Program-made: the position numbers and the translations under genes
DNA from: Oscillospiraceae bacterium
GTDB taxonomy: Bacteria; Bacillota; Clostridia; Oscillospirales; CAG-272
NCBI GenBank assembly: GCA_015065395.1
Contig: SVQJ01000106.1
Coordinates: 1 to 6,321 of the forward strand
DNA: 6,321 bases
Direction: 5' to 3'
The notes under the pieces: model-generated
What the model was told of the DNA's origin: nothing
Databases searched by the model: none
The model's input: only the letters and a program-made list of their open reading frames with translations
Part shown: positions 1-5,486 of the stretch, in pieces
Position numbering within the stretch: position 1 is the first letter of the stretch
How the letters are laid out: each line of letters starts with the position of its first letter

Positions 1-31
1 GAGCCCCGAAAAACGAAATCTGCATCCTTCT

Positions 32-87
32 CGACAGTCCGAAGCAGCTTGTCGATAACTTTATCGACAAGCTGCTTTGGACTGTCG
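32..87. repeat. Long near-perfect inverted repeat (hairpin)
   Basis: Arms 32-58 and 61-87 are complementary over 27 positions with one G-T wobble and a 2-nt loop. The outer ends read CGACAGTC and GACTGTCG. The same GACTGTCG core begins the repeat at 6248-6274, and a variant occurs at 212-238, so this is probably a member of a dispersed intergenic repeat family. AAAAACGAAA occurs on both sides (9-18 and 90-99), but not at equal distance from the arms. No U-tract follows on either strand, so it is not a classical terminator. Its role is unknown. Confidence 0.8.
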
Positions 88-108
88 TAAAAAACGAAAA
101 GCTTGTGA

Positions 109-128
109 ACCCCTGGCTTTTCAGGGGT
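109..128. other. Small GC-rich hairpin of unknown role
   Basis: ACCCCTG (109-115) pairs perfectly with CAGGGGT (122-128) across a 6-nt loop. It could be a weak terminator for something to the left of the window, but the downstream bases (ACTTTCTG) are not a proper U-tract. No gene end is established nearby. From here to 211 only a 6-bp AT-rich hairpin (162-167 with 177-182) is visible. Confidence 0.35.
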
Positions 129-211
129 ACTTTCTGATTTGCAAATATTTTGCTATAGAAAATTGCTGTGATGTAAAGCAATAATATGTCTTTGTTTGCA
201 TGGATTTTTTT

Positions 212-238
212 GCGCTCTGCGCCTTTTTCGAAAGTCTG
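212..238 (-). repeat. Dispersed 27-nt repeat, copy 1
   Basis: Read on the minus strand it is CAGACT, one variable base, TCGAAAAAGGCGCAGA, one variable base, then CGC. It matches 25 of 27 positions with 6248-6274 in the opposite orientation. It lies about 30 nt downstream of the stop codon of the leftward operon and is oriented with that operon's transcription, as the second copy is with its own operon. On the plus strand it contains a 4-bp GCGC hairpin followed by CTTTTT, which could give weak rightward termination. Confidence 0.75.
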
Positions 239-267
239 TAAGCAGGAGGCAAAACGCTTCTTCTTTC

Positions 268-483
268 TTATTTCAATCTTAAAAGAGGAAGAAGTAGATT
301 ATAAAAAAGGGATAGAACGCTAAATACTGCTCCGATTATAGTTATCCATATTCCAAAAGGATAATCCAATAGGGAAAGACCTGCCCAAACCGCCGCAAAG
401 GATAGAGAAGAAACGACGCATTTGAGAAGCAGAACTAAATTCTTCCACATCGAAATTTTCTTTTCATCTCTCATATTACTCAT
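268..483 (-). CDS. Small two-helix membrane protein (71 aa), function unknown
   Basis: I do not recognise the family. After a short charged N-terminus (residues 1-14, with K and R) there are two hydrophobic stretches, about residues 15-39 and 42-68. They are separated by a short D-Y-P turn, and the protein ends R-L-K. This fits a two-pass inner-membrane protein without a soluble domain. The start is ATG at 481-483, because GAGGGG (491-496 on the plus strand) lies 7 nt before it. A TTG at 496-498 in frame has no ribosome binding site of its own. The gene begins 11 nt after the DUF1294 stop, and its ribosome binding site overlaps that stop codon, so the two are almost certainly co-transcribed and possibly translationally coupled. 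Another start, ATG at 472-474, is possible but less well placed. Expression is likely; the function is not known. Confidence 0.7.
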   Translation of the reverse strand: MSNMRDEKKISMWKNLVLLLKCVVSSLSFAAVWAGLSLLDYPFGIWITIIGAVFSVLSLFYNLLLPLLRLK

Positions 484-494
484 AAAATAACCCC

Positions 495-794
495 TCAAAA
501 AGTTAACTTGCCGTATTCAAAAAGTGCAATGAAAATACCAAGAGCCACTTGTATCGTTACAGAAAACCATACACCGATCGCAAAGTGAAATTTCCTTGTA
601 AAAGAGCTTTTGTGGCGGAAAATATATAATCCTACAAGGCCGCCGGGAGCTCCGCCGAATGAAACCAGGGAAAGAAGTGCCGATTCGGGCAATCTTTTTC
701 TATTTTCGTTTTTGGATAATACTTTATCGATACCAAAAGCCAAAAGAGCAATCATGCTCATAAGTATAATAGCTATAATATATGTATTCAGCAT
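495..794 (-). CDS. DUF1294 family integral membrane protein
   Basis: The 99-residue protein has the typical DUF1294 pattern. A first membrane helix (about 3-22) runs into D23-K24. A basic stretch leads to R34-L-P-E37, a second hydrophobic segment holds the G47-G-A-P-G-G52 cluster, R60-H-K62 follows, and a third helix spans about 69-93. The length is normal for the domain alone; some proteobacterial relatives carry an extra cold-shock domain, absent here. The molecular function of the family is unknown and the protein is presumably in the cytoplasmic membrane. Start: ATG at 792-794 with GGAGG (802-806) 7 nt upstream. It is the first gene of a leftward two-gene operon, driven by a close-to-consensus promoter at 816-844 and divergent from the DUF1846 gene. 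Confidence 0.88.
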   Translation of the reverse strand: MLNTYIIAIILMSMIALLAFGIDKVLSKNENRKRLPESALLSLVSFGGAPGGLVGLYIFRHKSSFTRKFHFAIGVWFSVTIQVALGIFIALFEYGKLTF

Positions 795-815
795 AATAAA
801 ACCTCCGTTTAATAA

Positions 816-844
816 ATGCTATCACGAGAAATGTAAATTGTCAA
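816..844 (-). promoter_or_regulatory. Sigma-A-type promoter of the DUF1294 operon
   Basis: On the minus strand there is a perfect -35 TTGACA (839-844), a 17-nt spacer and a -10 TAGCAT (816-821), preceded by TGA, an extended -10. The predicted start is near 809, leaving a very short leader of about 15 nt that is mostly ribosome binding site. It sits back-to-back with the promoter at 873-901. Confidence 0.75.
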
Positions 845-872
845 TTTTCTTTTATAAAAATTCAAAAATTTA

Positions 873-901
873 TTGATGAAAGTACAAAAATATGATATGA
901 T
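873..901 (+). promoter_or_regulatory. Sigma-A-type promoter of the DUF1846 gene
   Basis: -35 TTGATG (873-878), a 17-nt spacer and -10 TATGAT (896-901), with TGA directly before the -10 (extended -10). An overlapping TATGAT at 891-896 has poor spacing. The predicted start is near 908, giving a leader of roughly 29 nt with GAGG at 927-930. The -35 boxes of the two divergent promoters are 28 nt apart, so one bound regulator could affect both, but no clear operator is seen. Confidence 0.7.
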
Positions 902-936
902 ATATTCTGTTAATTATAGTTTTCTCGAGGTCTATT

Positions 937-2418
937 ATGAAAATCGGATTTGACAACAGCGAATATATGTCCATTCAATCGGAATGCATAAGGGAGCGTA
1001 TCTCACAGTTCGGAGGAAAGCTTTATCTTGAATTCGGCGGAAAGCTTTTTGACGATAATCATGCTTCACGTGTTCTTCCCGGTTTTGAGCCTGATTCAAA
1101 AATCAGAATGCTTGCTACAATGAAGGATGAGGCTGAGATCGTTGTTGTTATCAACGCTGAAGATATAGAAAAGAACAAGATCCGCGGAGACTTGGGAATT
1201 ACCTATGATGACGACGTTCTTCGTTTGATCGACGCATTCAAAGGAATGGGGTTCTACGTTGGTAGTGTTGTGGTAACTCGCTATCGTGCGCAAAGCGGTG
1301 CTGATAAATTCAGAGAAAAGCTGGCAACCTTTGGTATTAAAAGCTTTATCCATTATGATATACCGGGTTATCCTTCTGATATCGCCGGTATCGTCAGTGA
1401 AAACGGTTACGGAAAAAACGAATATATCAAAACAGAACGTCCCCTCGTTGTCGTGACCGCTCCCGGTCCCGGAAGCGGAAAAATGGCTGTATGTCTTTCG
1501 CAGCTGTATCATGAAAACAAGAGAGGCATCAAAGCGGGATATGCTAAATTTGAGACGTTTCCCATTTGGAATCTTGCGTTAAAGCACCCTGTCAATGTGG
1601 CATACGAGTCCGCTACGGCCGATCTTGATGATGTTAACATGATTGATCCCTTCCATTTGGACGCATACGGCAAAACCGCTGTTAATTACAACCGTGACGT
1701 TGAGATATTTCCCGTTCTTCGCGCAATGATGGAGAAGATGCTTGGAGAATGTCCTTACAAGTCACCGACTGACATGGGTGTTAACATGGCAGGCTTCTGT
1801 ATATTCGATGACGATGCTGTCAGAGAAGCCGCTAATATGGAAATTCTGCGACGCTACTATACTGCTGCTCAGGATTACGCTAAGCTTTGCATCAGCGAAA
1901 GTCTTGTGCATAAGCACGAGCTTATTATGCAGCAGGCAGGTGTCACAAAGGAAATTTTCCCGGCTATTGCCGCATCACTGAAAAAGGAAGATCAAACAGG
2001 TATGCCCGCGGGTGCAATGGTACTTCACGACGGAACCATACTTACCGGAAAAACCAGTGATCTTCTCGGTGCAAGTGCCGCCCTGTTTTTGAACGCTGTC
2101 AAAAAGCTTGCGGGTATTGACGATAATATCGATCTTATCAGTGCTGAGGTCATTGAGCCTATTTGTAAAATGAAAACGGGAGTCCTCGGAAACAGAAATC
2201 CCAGATTGCATTCTGATGAGGTTCTGATTGCTCTTGCTGCCAGCTCTGTGACCAGTGAGTATGCCAAACGAGCTATGGATGCAATACCTCTTCTTCGCGG
2301 CTGTGACGCTCATTTTTCAGTGATCCTCTCGGCTGTAGACGAAAAAACATATAAAAAGCTCGGTATTAACGTAACAAGCGAGCCGAAATATGAGCACAGA
2401 ACGCTGTATCACAAATAA
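937..2418 (+). CDS. DUF1846 domain-containing protein (UPF0371 family)
   Basis: This is a full-length (493 aa) soluble protein of the DUF1846/UPF0371 family, recognised by its highly conserved blocks. They are the N-terminal G-K-L-Y-L-E-F-G-G-K-L-F-D-D block (27-40), R45-V-L-P-G-F-E-P-D-S-K, G84-D-L-G-I-T-Y-D, a glycine-rich A175-P-G-P-G-S-G-K182, the E206-T-F-P-I-W-N block, and D237-P-F-H then Y251-N-R-D-V-E-I-F-P-V. A smaller C-terminal domain covers roughly 330-493. The glycine-rich loop resembles a phosphate-binding loop but is not an exact Walker A. Structures of family members exist, but to my knowledge no reaction has been assigned. There is no signal peptide or membrane segment, so it is cytoplasmic. 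Start: ATG with GAGG 6 nt upstream. It is monocistronic, with its own promoter (873-901) and a hairpin directly after the stop. Family assignment is sure; function is open. Confidence 0.95.
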   Translation: MKIGFDNSEYMSIQSECIRERISQFGGKLYLEFGGKLFDDNHASRVLPGFEPDSKIRMLATMKDEAEIVVVINAEDIEKNKIRGDLGITYDDDVLRLIDAFKGMGFYVGSVVVTRYRAQSGADKFREKLATFGIKSFIHYDIPGYPSDIAGIVSENGYGKNEYIKTERPLVVVTAPGPGSGKMAVCLSQLYHENKRGIKAGYAKFETFPIWNLALKHPVNVAYESATADLDDVNMIDPFHLDAYGKTAVNYNRDVEIFPVLRAMMEKMLGECPYKSPTDMGVNMAGFCIFDDDAVREAANMEILRRYYTAAQDYAKLCISESLVHKHELIMQQAGVTKEIFPAIAASLKKEDQTGMPAGAMVLHDGTILTGKTSDLLGASAALFLNAVKKLAGIDDNIDLISAEVIEPICKMKTGVLGNRNPRLHSDEVLIALAASSVTSEYAKRAMDAIPLLRGCDAHFSVILSAVDEKTYKKLGINVTSEPKYEHRTLYHK

Positions 2419-2425
2419 AAAGCTG

Positions 2426-2460
2426 ATCCTCCGATGAAAATTTGTCATCGGAGGATTTAT
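2426..2460 (+). terminator. Terminator hairpin after the DUF1846 gene
   Basis: A perfect 12-bp stem (2426-2437 with 2445-2456) with a 7-nt loop starts 8 nt after the stop codon. It is followed by TTATTGTT, a moderate U-rich tail partly inside the stem end. An A-rich run before the stem could make it work weakly in the other direction. Confidence 0.8.
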
Positions 2461-2484
2461 TGTTGCTAAATTACTTATTTATAC

Positions 2485-2512
2485 TTGAAAAAAAAGCCGT
2501 ATATGGTATAAT
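2485..2512 (+). promoter_or_regulatory. Promoter of the DUF4838/TIM-barrel operon
   Basis: -35 TTGAAA (2485-2490), a 16-nt spacer and a perfect -10 TATAAT (2507-2512), preceded by TGG (extended -10). A GCCGT (2496-2500) and ACGGC (2520-2524) inverted pair straddles the -10 and the likely start near 2519. This is a possible operator position, but the match is short. The -10 is the best of the promoters seen here, suggesting strong expression unless repressed. Confidence 0.75.
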
Positions 2513-2556
2513 TATATAAACGGCATAGCCGAAATTTGACCGGTTTGAGGTTTATG

Positions 2557-4329
2557 ATGATCAATATTACACAGAACAGGGATAGTCTCTATCAGATAAT
2601 TTATCCCGCTAATCCCACACCTTCTCTTAAGTATGCGGCTCATGAATTGAAGAAGTATCTCTTCAAGATCACAGGTGCCATGATTCCCGAATTTCAGGAT
2701 AACCGCCATTTTGAAGATAAAGAGATCGTTATCGGTTTCACAAACCGCGGCGGATATTCGGAGGCTGAAAGAGAGGAGCTCGGCAAAGAAGGCTTTATTA
2801 TTAAAACCGAAGGTGAGCGAATCTTCATTATCGGCAGCGGTATCCGCGGTGCTCTTTACGGAGTATATACTTTCCTCGAAAACTATTGCGGATGCAGGTT
2901 TTATACCAACGATTTCGAAAAGGTTCCGAGGAATATTGAACTTTCGATTCCCGAAATCGAATACGATAAGCAGGTTCCTCAGTTCTTCTACAGAAATCCT
3001 TATTGGAAGTCTGTAGGTGATGTAGGTATTGCTGCAAAGCTCAAGATAAACGGTTGCCACGGCAGAGAGCGTTTCCCCGATTATCTCGGTGGTGATGTTA
3101 ACTATCAGGGCGGCTTTGAGCATACTATCGGTTGGCTTTCCGGCCAGTGTCCTTTTGGCGAGCGTGCTTGGGTTCAGCCCTGCCTTTCCGACGAAAAGGT
3201 ATATCAGACCGTCATCGGAAATATCAGAAATATGCTCAAGGAGCATCCTGATGCAAGCCTTATCTCCATCACACAGAATGACGGTGATACAGGAGCTTGT
3301 AAGTGTGATCTTTGCCGTCCCATAAATGAAGCTGAGGAAAGCGGAATGGGAACTATGCTCAAGTTTGTAAACCGCATCGCTGAAGAGCTTGAGCCCGAAT
3401 ATCCCGACGTTCTTTTCGATACATTTGCCTATAGATTTACCCGCAAGCCTCCTAAAACGATACGTCCCAGAAAGAATGTCGTTGTTAGGCTTTGCTCTAT
3501 TGAATGCTGCTTCAGACATCCTCTTTCGGACTGCGATATCACTCCCGGTCACGACGATGTTGAGCGCAGCTTTGCCGTTGACCTTAAAGAATGGAGTGAG
3601 GTAGCTCCTAATCTCACGATCTGGAATTATACCACCAACTTCACAAATTTCTCAGTTCTTTTCCCCAACATTGAAACCTGGAGAAAGAATGCTCGCTTCT
3701 TTGCAGAGCATAAAGCAAAGGGCCTCTTTGAGCAGGGCAACTATGCTTCTCTCAACGGTGAGTTTGGCGAGCTCAAGGGTTATATGCTTGCAAGAACTCT
3801 TTGGGATCCTTATATGTCCCGCGAGAAGTTTGAAGAGTATATCCGTGAGTTTATAATGGACTTCTACGGCCCCGGCGGTACATATATTATGGATTATCTG
3901 GGAATGGCTCTTGATAATTCCACCGACGGTCACATGGGTATCTATTACGATACGGTCACCAATTATACTTGGATCCGCGACTGCGAAACTAAGCTTGAGG
4001 GACAGTGGGAGTATGTTCTTCGTGCAAATCAGATGTTTGACAGCGCCGAGGCCGCTGCTGAAACAGATATCCAGCTTGCAAACATCCGCCGCACAAGAAT
4101 CCATCTTCTTGACTATATTGATTTTACTATCCGTGACGAGCGTGAGGTAGCTGAAACCGAAGAGCAGAAAGCTGCACTTACAGAACAGCTTCACGAAAAC
4201 GCAAAGAAGAGATTTGAGTATATGAGAAAGTATGACGTAACTCATAATCACGAGTTCCATGATATCGACTCACTCAGCGATCCCGACTACGAGCAGCACG
4301 CACTTCTTTGGAAATGCCCCAACGAATAA
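2557..4329 (+). CDS. DUF4838 protein, putative cytoplasmic glycoside hydrolase-like enzyme
   Basis: The 590-aa protein starts with a GH20b-like alpha/beta domain (about 8-125). It has the usual A-A-H-E-L-K-K-Y-L helix (27-35), E-I-V-I-G (56-60), and G-S-G-I-R-G-A-L-Y-G-V-Y-T-F-L-E (93-108). The DUF4838 region follows, about 160-420, probably a TIM barrel, with S237-I-T-Q-N-D242, a C248-x-C250-x2-C253 motif, C313-x3-C-C318, F391-E-Q-G-N and L406-K-G-Y...L-W-D-P. The C-terminus is helical. This domain pairing resembles GH20, GH67 and GH84 enzymes, so glycoside hydrolysis is likely, but substrate and catalytic residues are not established; D242 and E392 are candidates. There is no signal peptide, so the substrate must be inside the cell. 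Start: ATG 2557, with GAGG (2547-2550) 6 nt away; ATG 2554 is too close and TTG 2536 lacks a site. First gene of an operon with the next gene. Confidence 0.88.
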   Translation: MINITQNRDSLYQIIYPANPTPSLKYAAHELKKYLFKITGAMIPEFQDNRHFEDKEIVIGFTNRGGYSEAEREELGKEGFIIKTEGERIFIIGSGIRGALYGVYTFLENYCGCRFYTNDFEKVPRNIELSIPEIEYDKQVPQFFYRNPYWKSVGDVGIAAKLKINGCHGRERFPDYLGGDVNYQGGFEHTIGWLSGQCPFGERAWVQPCLSDEKVYQTVIGNIRNMLKEHPDASLISITQNDGDTGACKCDLCRPINEAEESGMGTMLKFVNRIAEELEPEYPDVLFDTFAYRFTRKPPKTIRPRKNVVVRLCSIECCFRHPLSDCDITPGHDDVERSFAVDLKEWSEVAPNLTIWNYTTNFTNFSVLFPNIETWRKNARFFAEHKAKGLFEQGNYASLNGEFGELKGYMLARTLWDPYMSREKFEEYIREFIMDFYGPGGTYIMDYLGMALDNSTDGHMGIYYDTVTNYTWIRDCETKLEGQWEYVLRANQMFDSAEAAAETDIQLANIRRTRIHLLDYIDFTIRDEREVAETEEQKAALTEQLHENAKKRFEYMRKYDVTHNHEFHDIDSLSDPDYEQHALLWKCPNE

Positions 4330-4348
4330 TATATTTGGAGGAATAAAT

Positions 4349-5311
4349 ATGAAGCTTGGTATGATTATGCCTTGTGAGGCTAAAAGTTTTGACGAAGCAA
4401 AGGAGCTTGGGCTTGATTTTGTTGAGTTTGATCTGAATAATCCCGGTTACTGGGGTCCCTTTATGGACGATATGCTTGGTATCAAGGATGATCTTAAGGC
4501 AGCGAGCGAAAGAACCGGTATTGAAGTGGGTGCTATCGGCAGATGGGGAAGCCAGATAATCACAGCTGACGGCAGCATTGATGAATTTGAGCTTGGTGAA
4601 GTGAAGAAGGGAATAGATCTTGCTCAGTATCTTGGTTCTCATCATTATCTCATGTCCTGTAATTATGTTCCTGAGATCACTTATTATCAGAACATTACAT
4701 CAGCTATAAATATGTTCAAGATCATAGTTGAATATGCAAAGGAGAGAGATATAACCGTTTGCGCGGTAAACTGTCAGATGGGTCATAACTACATCCGTAC
4801 TCCCGAGCAGTGGAAGCTCGTTCTTGATGAGGTTCCCGGTCTTATGATCAAGTACGACCCTTCTCACAGCTTCGTTCACGGAGGTGAAAACGGAGCCTAT
4901 ATGCAGGAAGGTCTTGATTGGGGTGACCGTTTCGGTTATATCCATGTTAAGGGTGTTATACAGTCCGGGGATTCCCACGAGGTTCAGACCTGGAAGAATT
5001 TCCACCTTATGAGAAAATACAATCAGCTTGCAAACGGAATTTCCAGGGAAACAGAGGAAGGCAAAAGGTTTGCAGAGCTGTTTGCAAAGCTTAACGATGA
5101 GATCATCGGCGATGGCTTTAATCACAGGAATTATGATAACCCCCCTGCAGGACTTGATGCGATAGACTGGAGAGGATTTATGGCTGTTCTTTATAAGTAC
5201 GGCTTTGACGGACATCTGTCAATCGAGCCTCATTCTCCCTCTTGGACCGGAGAAAAGGGCGATAAGGGCGTTAAGTATACCATTAAGTATATGAGAGATC
5301 TTATGATCTGA
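4349..5311 (+). CDS. Xylose-isomerase-like TIM-barrel sugar epimerase/isomerase
   Basis: The 320-aa cytoplasmic protein belongs to the sugar phosphate isomerase/epimerase (AP endonuclease 2, PF01261-type) family. Metal-site and substrate motifs are visible: K168-Y-D170-P-S-H173, Y197-I-H199-V-K201, N264-P-P-A-G-L-D270, and L290-S-I-E293-P-H295-S. The first metal-binding Glu common in the family is replaced by V140-N141-C142 at the expected strand end, as I recall for a subgroup with a Y-N-C motif. Relatives include IolE, IolI, hydroxypyruvate isomerase, epimerases and 3-keto-glycoside-eliminating enzymes, so the reaction cannot be told by family alone. About 62 residues separate H-V-K-G from N-P-P-A-G-L-D, a helical insertion. 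Start: ATG 4349 with GGAGG (4337-4341) 7 nt upstream; an in-frame ATG at 4259 lies inside the previous gene. It follows the DUF4838 stop by 19 nt, so both probably serve one pathway. Confidence 0.9.
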   Translation: MKLGMIMPCEAKSFDEAKELGLDFVEFDLNNPGYWGPFMDDMLGIKDDLKAASERTGIEVGAIGRWGSQIITADGSIDEFELGEVKKGIDLAQYLGSHHYLMSCNYVPEITYYQNITSAINMFKIIVEYAKERDITVCAVNCQMGHNYIRTPEQWKLVLDEVPGLMIKYDPSHSFVHGGENGAYMQEGLDWGDRFGYIHVKGVIQSGDSHEVQTWKNFHLMRKYNQLANGISRETEEGKRFAELFAKLNDEIIGDGFNHRNYDNPPAGLDAIDWRGFMAVLYKYGFDGHLSIEPHSPSWTGEKGDKGVKYTIKYMRDLMI

Positions 5312-5315
5312 GTTT

Positions 5316-5351
5316 ATAATGGCAGGATTACGAAAGTATTCCTGCCATTAT
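5316..5351 (+). terminator. Strong hairpin at the end of the DUF4838 operon
   Basis: A 12-bp perfect stem (5316-5327 with 5340-5351), a single U-U mismatch, then 3 bp (5329-5331 with 5336-5338) closed by a C-GAAA-G tetraloop. It starts 4 nt after the stop codon. No U-run follows, so on its own it is an atypical intrinsic terminator. It may act with the C-rich stretch behind it or mainly protect the 3' end of the mRNA. Confidence 0.65.
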
Positions 5352-5419
5352 CATACACATTTCAAACAACCAACTAAACCAACAGTTAACAGAAAACAAC
5401 TAATATTCCATTCCATAAA
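5352..5419 (+). promoter_or_regulatory. G-depleted C/A-rich stretch, possible Rho loading site
   Basis: These 68 nt contain 18 C but only 2 G (5385 and 5392), very unlike the rest of the window, and they should be nearly unstructured as RNA. They follow a hairpin that lacks a U-tract, which is the setting expected of a Rho-dependent terminator. They could instead be an unstructured leader for the regulator gene. Composition is seen directly; the role is inference. Confidence 0.35.
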
Positions 5420-5438
5420 GATGTTTTTTCATTTATTA

Positions 5439-5466
5439 TTAATTTGCCGGCAAGAAAAAATATCAT
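5439..5466 (+). promoter_or_regulatory. Candidate promoter with palindromic operator for the XRE operon
   Basis: TTGCCGGCAA (5444-5453) is a perfect 10-bp palindrome in an AT-rich background upstream of an XRE regulator gene, typical of an autoregulatory operator. It would lie in the spacer between a weak -35 TTAATT (5439-5444) and a good -10 TATCAT (5461-5466), 16 nt apart. The alternative is TATTAT (5434-5439) with a very poor -35 (5411-5416), which would place the palindrome around +1. Neither promoter is strong; the palindrome is the better-supported part. Confidence 0.35.
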
Positions 5467-5486
5467 AAAAGAAAGGAAAATTAATA

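Noticed and set aside
9..99. CRISPR-like repetition
   Set aside because: Only one inverted pair and one short direct pair, without regular spacing, spacers or cas genes.
117..128. Possible attachment site of an integrated element (GGCTTTTCAGGGGT region)
   Set aside because: No integrase, tRNA end or second copy is present in the window; it is better described as a short hairpin.
3..137. Open frame (frame 3) running through the long hairpin to TGA at 135-137
   Set aside because: It has no start in the window and most of it is the palindromic repeat, so the protein-like reading is probably incidental. It cannot be excluded that it is the very end of a gene starting to the left.
610..876. 88-codon plus-strand frame over the DUF1294 gene and the divergent promoters
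   Set aside because: It overlaps a well-supported DUF1294 gene in the opposite direction and runs through two promoters; no ribosome binding site.
2536..2556. Upstream TTG start for the DUF4838 protein
   Set aside because: It has no ribosome binding site, while GAGG at 2547-2550 is ideally placed for ATG 2557; the extra seven residues add no family motif.
2512..3552. 346-codon open frame on the minus strand
   Set aside because: It lies antisense across the DUF4838 gene, has no ribosome binding site or family pattern, and the sense strand carries clear domain motifs. Long antisense frames are a by-product of codon bias.
3652..4260. 202-codon open frame on the minus strand
   Set aside because: Antisense to the 3' half of the DUF4838 gene; no recognisable domain and no supporting start signals.
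4259..4348. Upstream ATG for the TIM-barrel protein
   Set aside because: The extra 30 residues overlap the end of the DUF4838 gene in another frame and do not look like the family. GGAGG 7 nt before ATG 4349 and the strand K-L-G-M-I-M-P at its start fix the real start.
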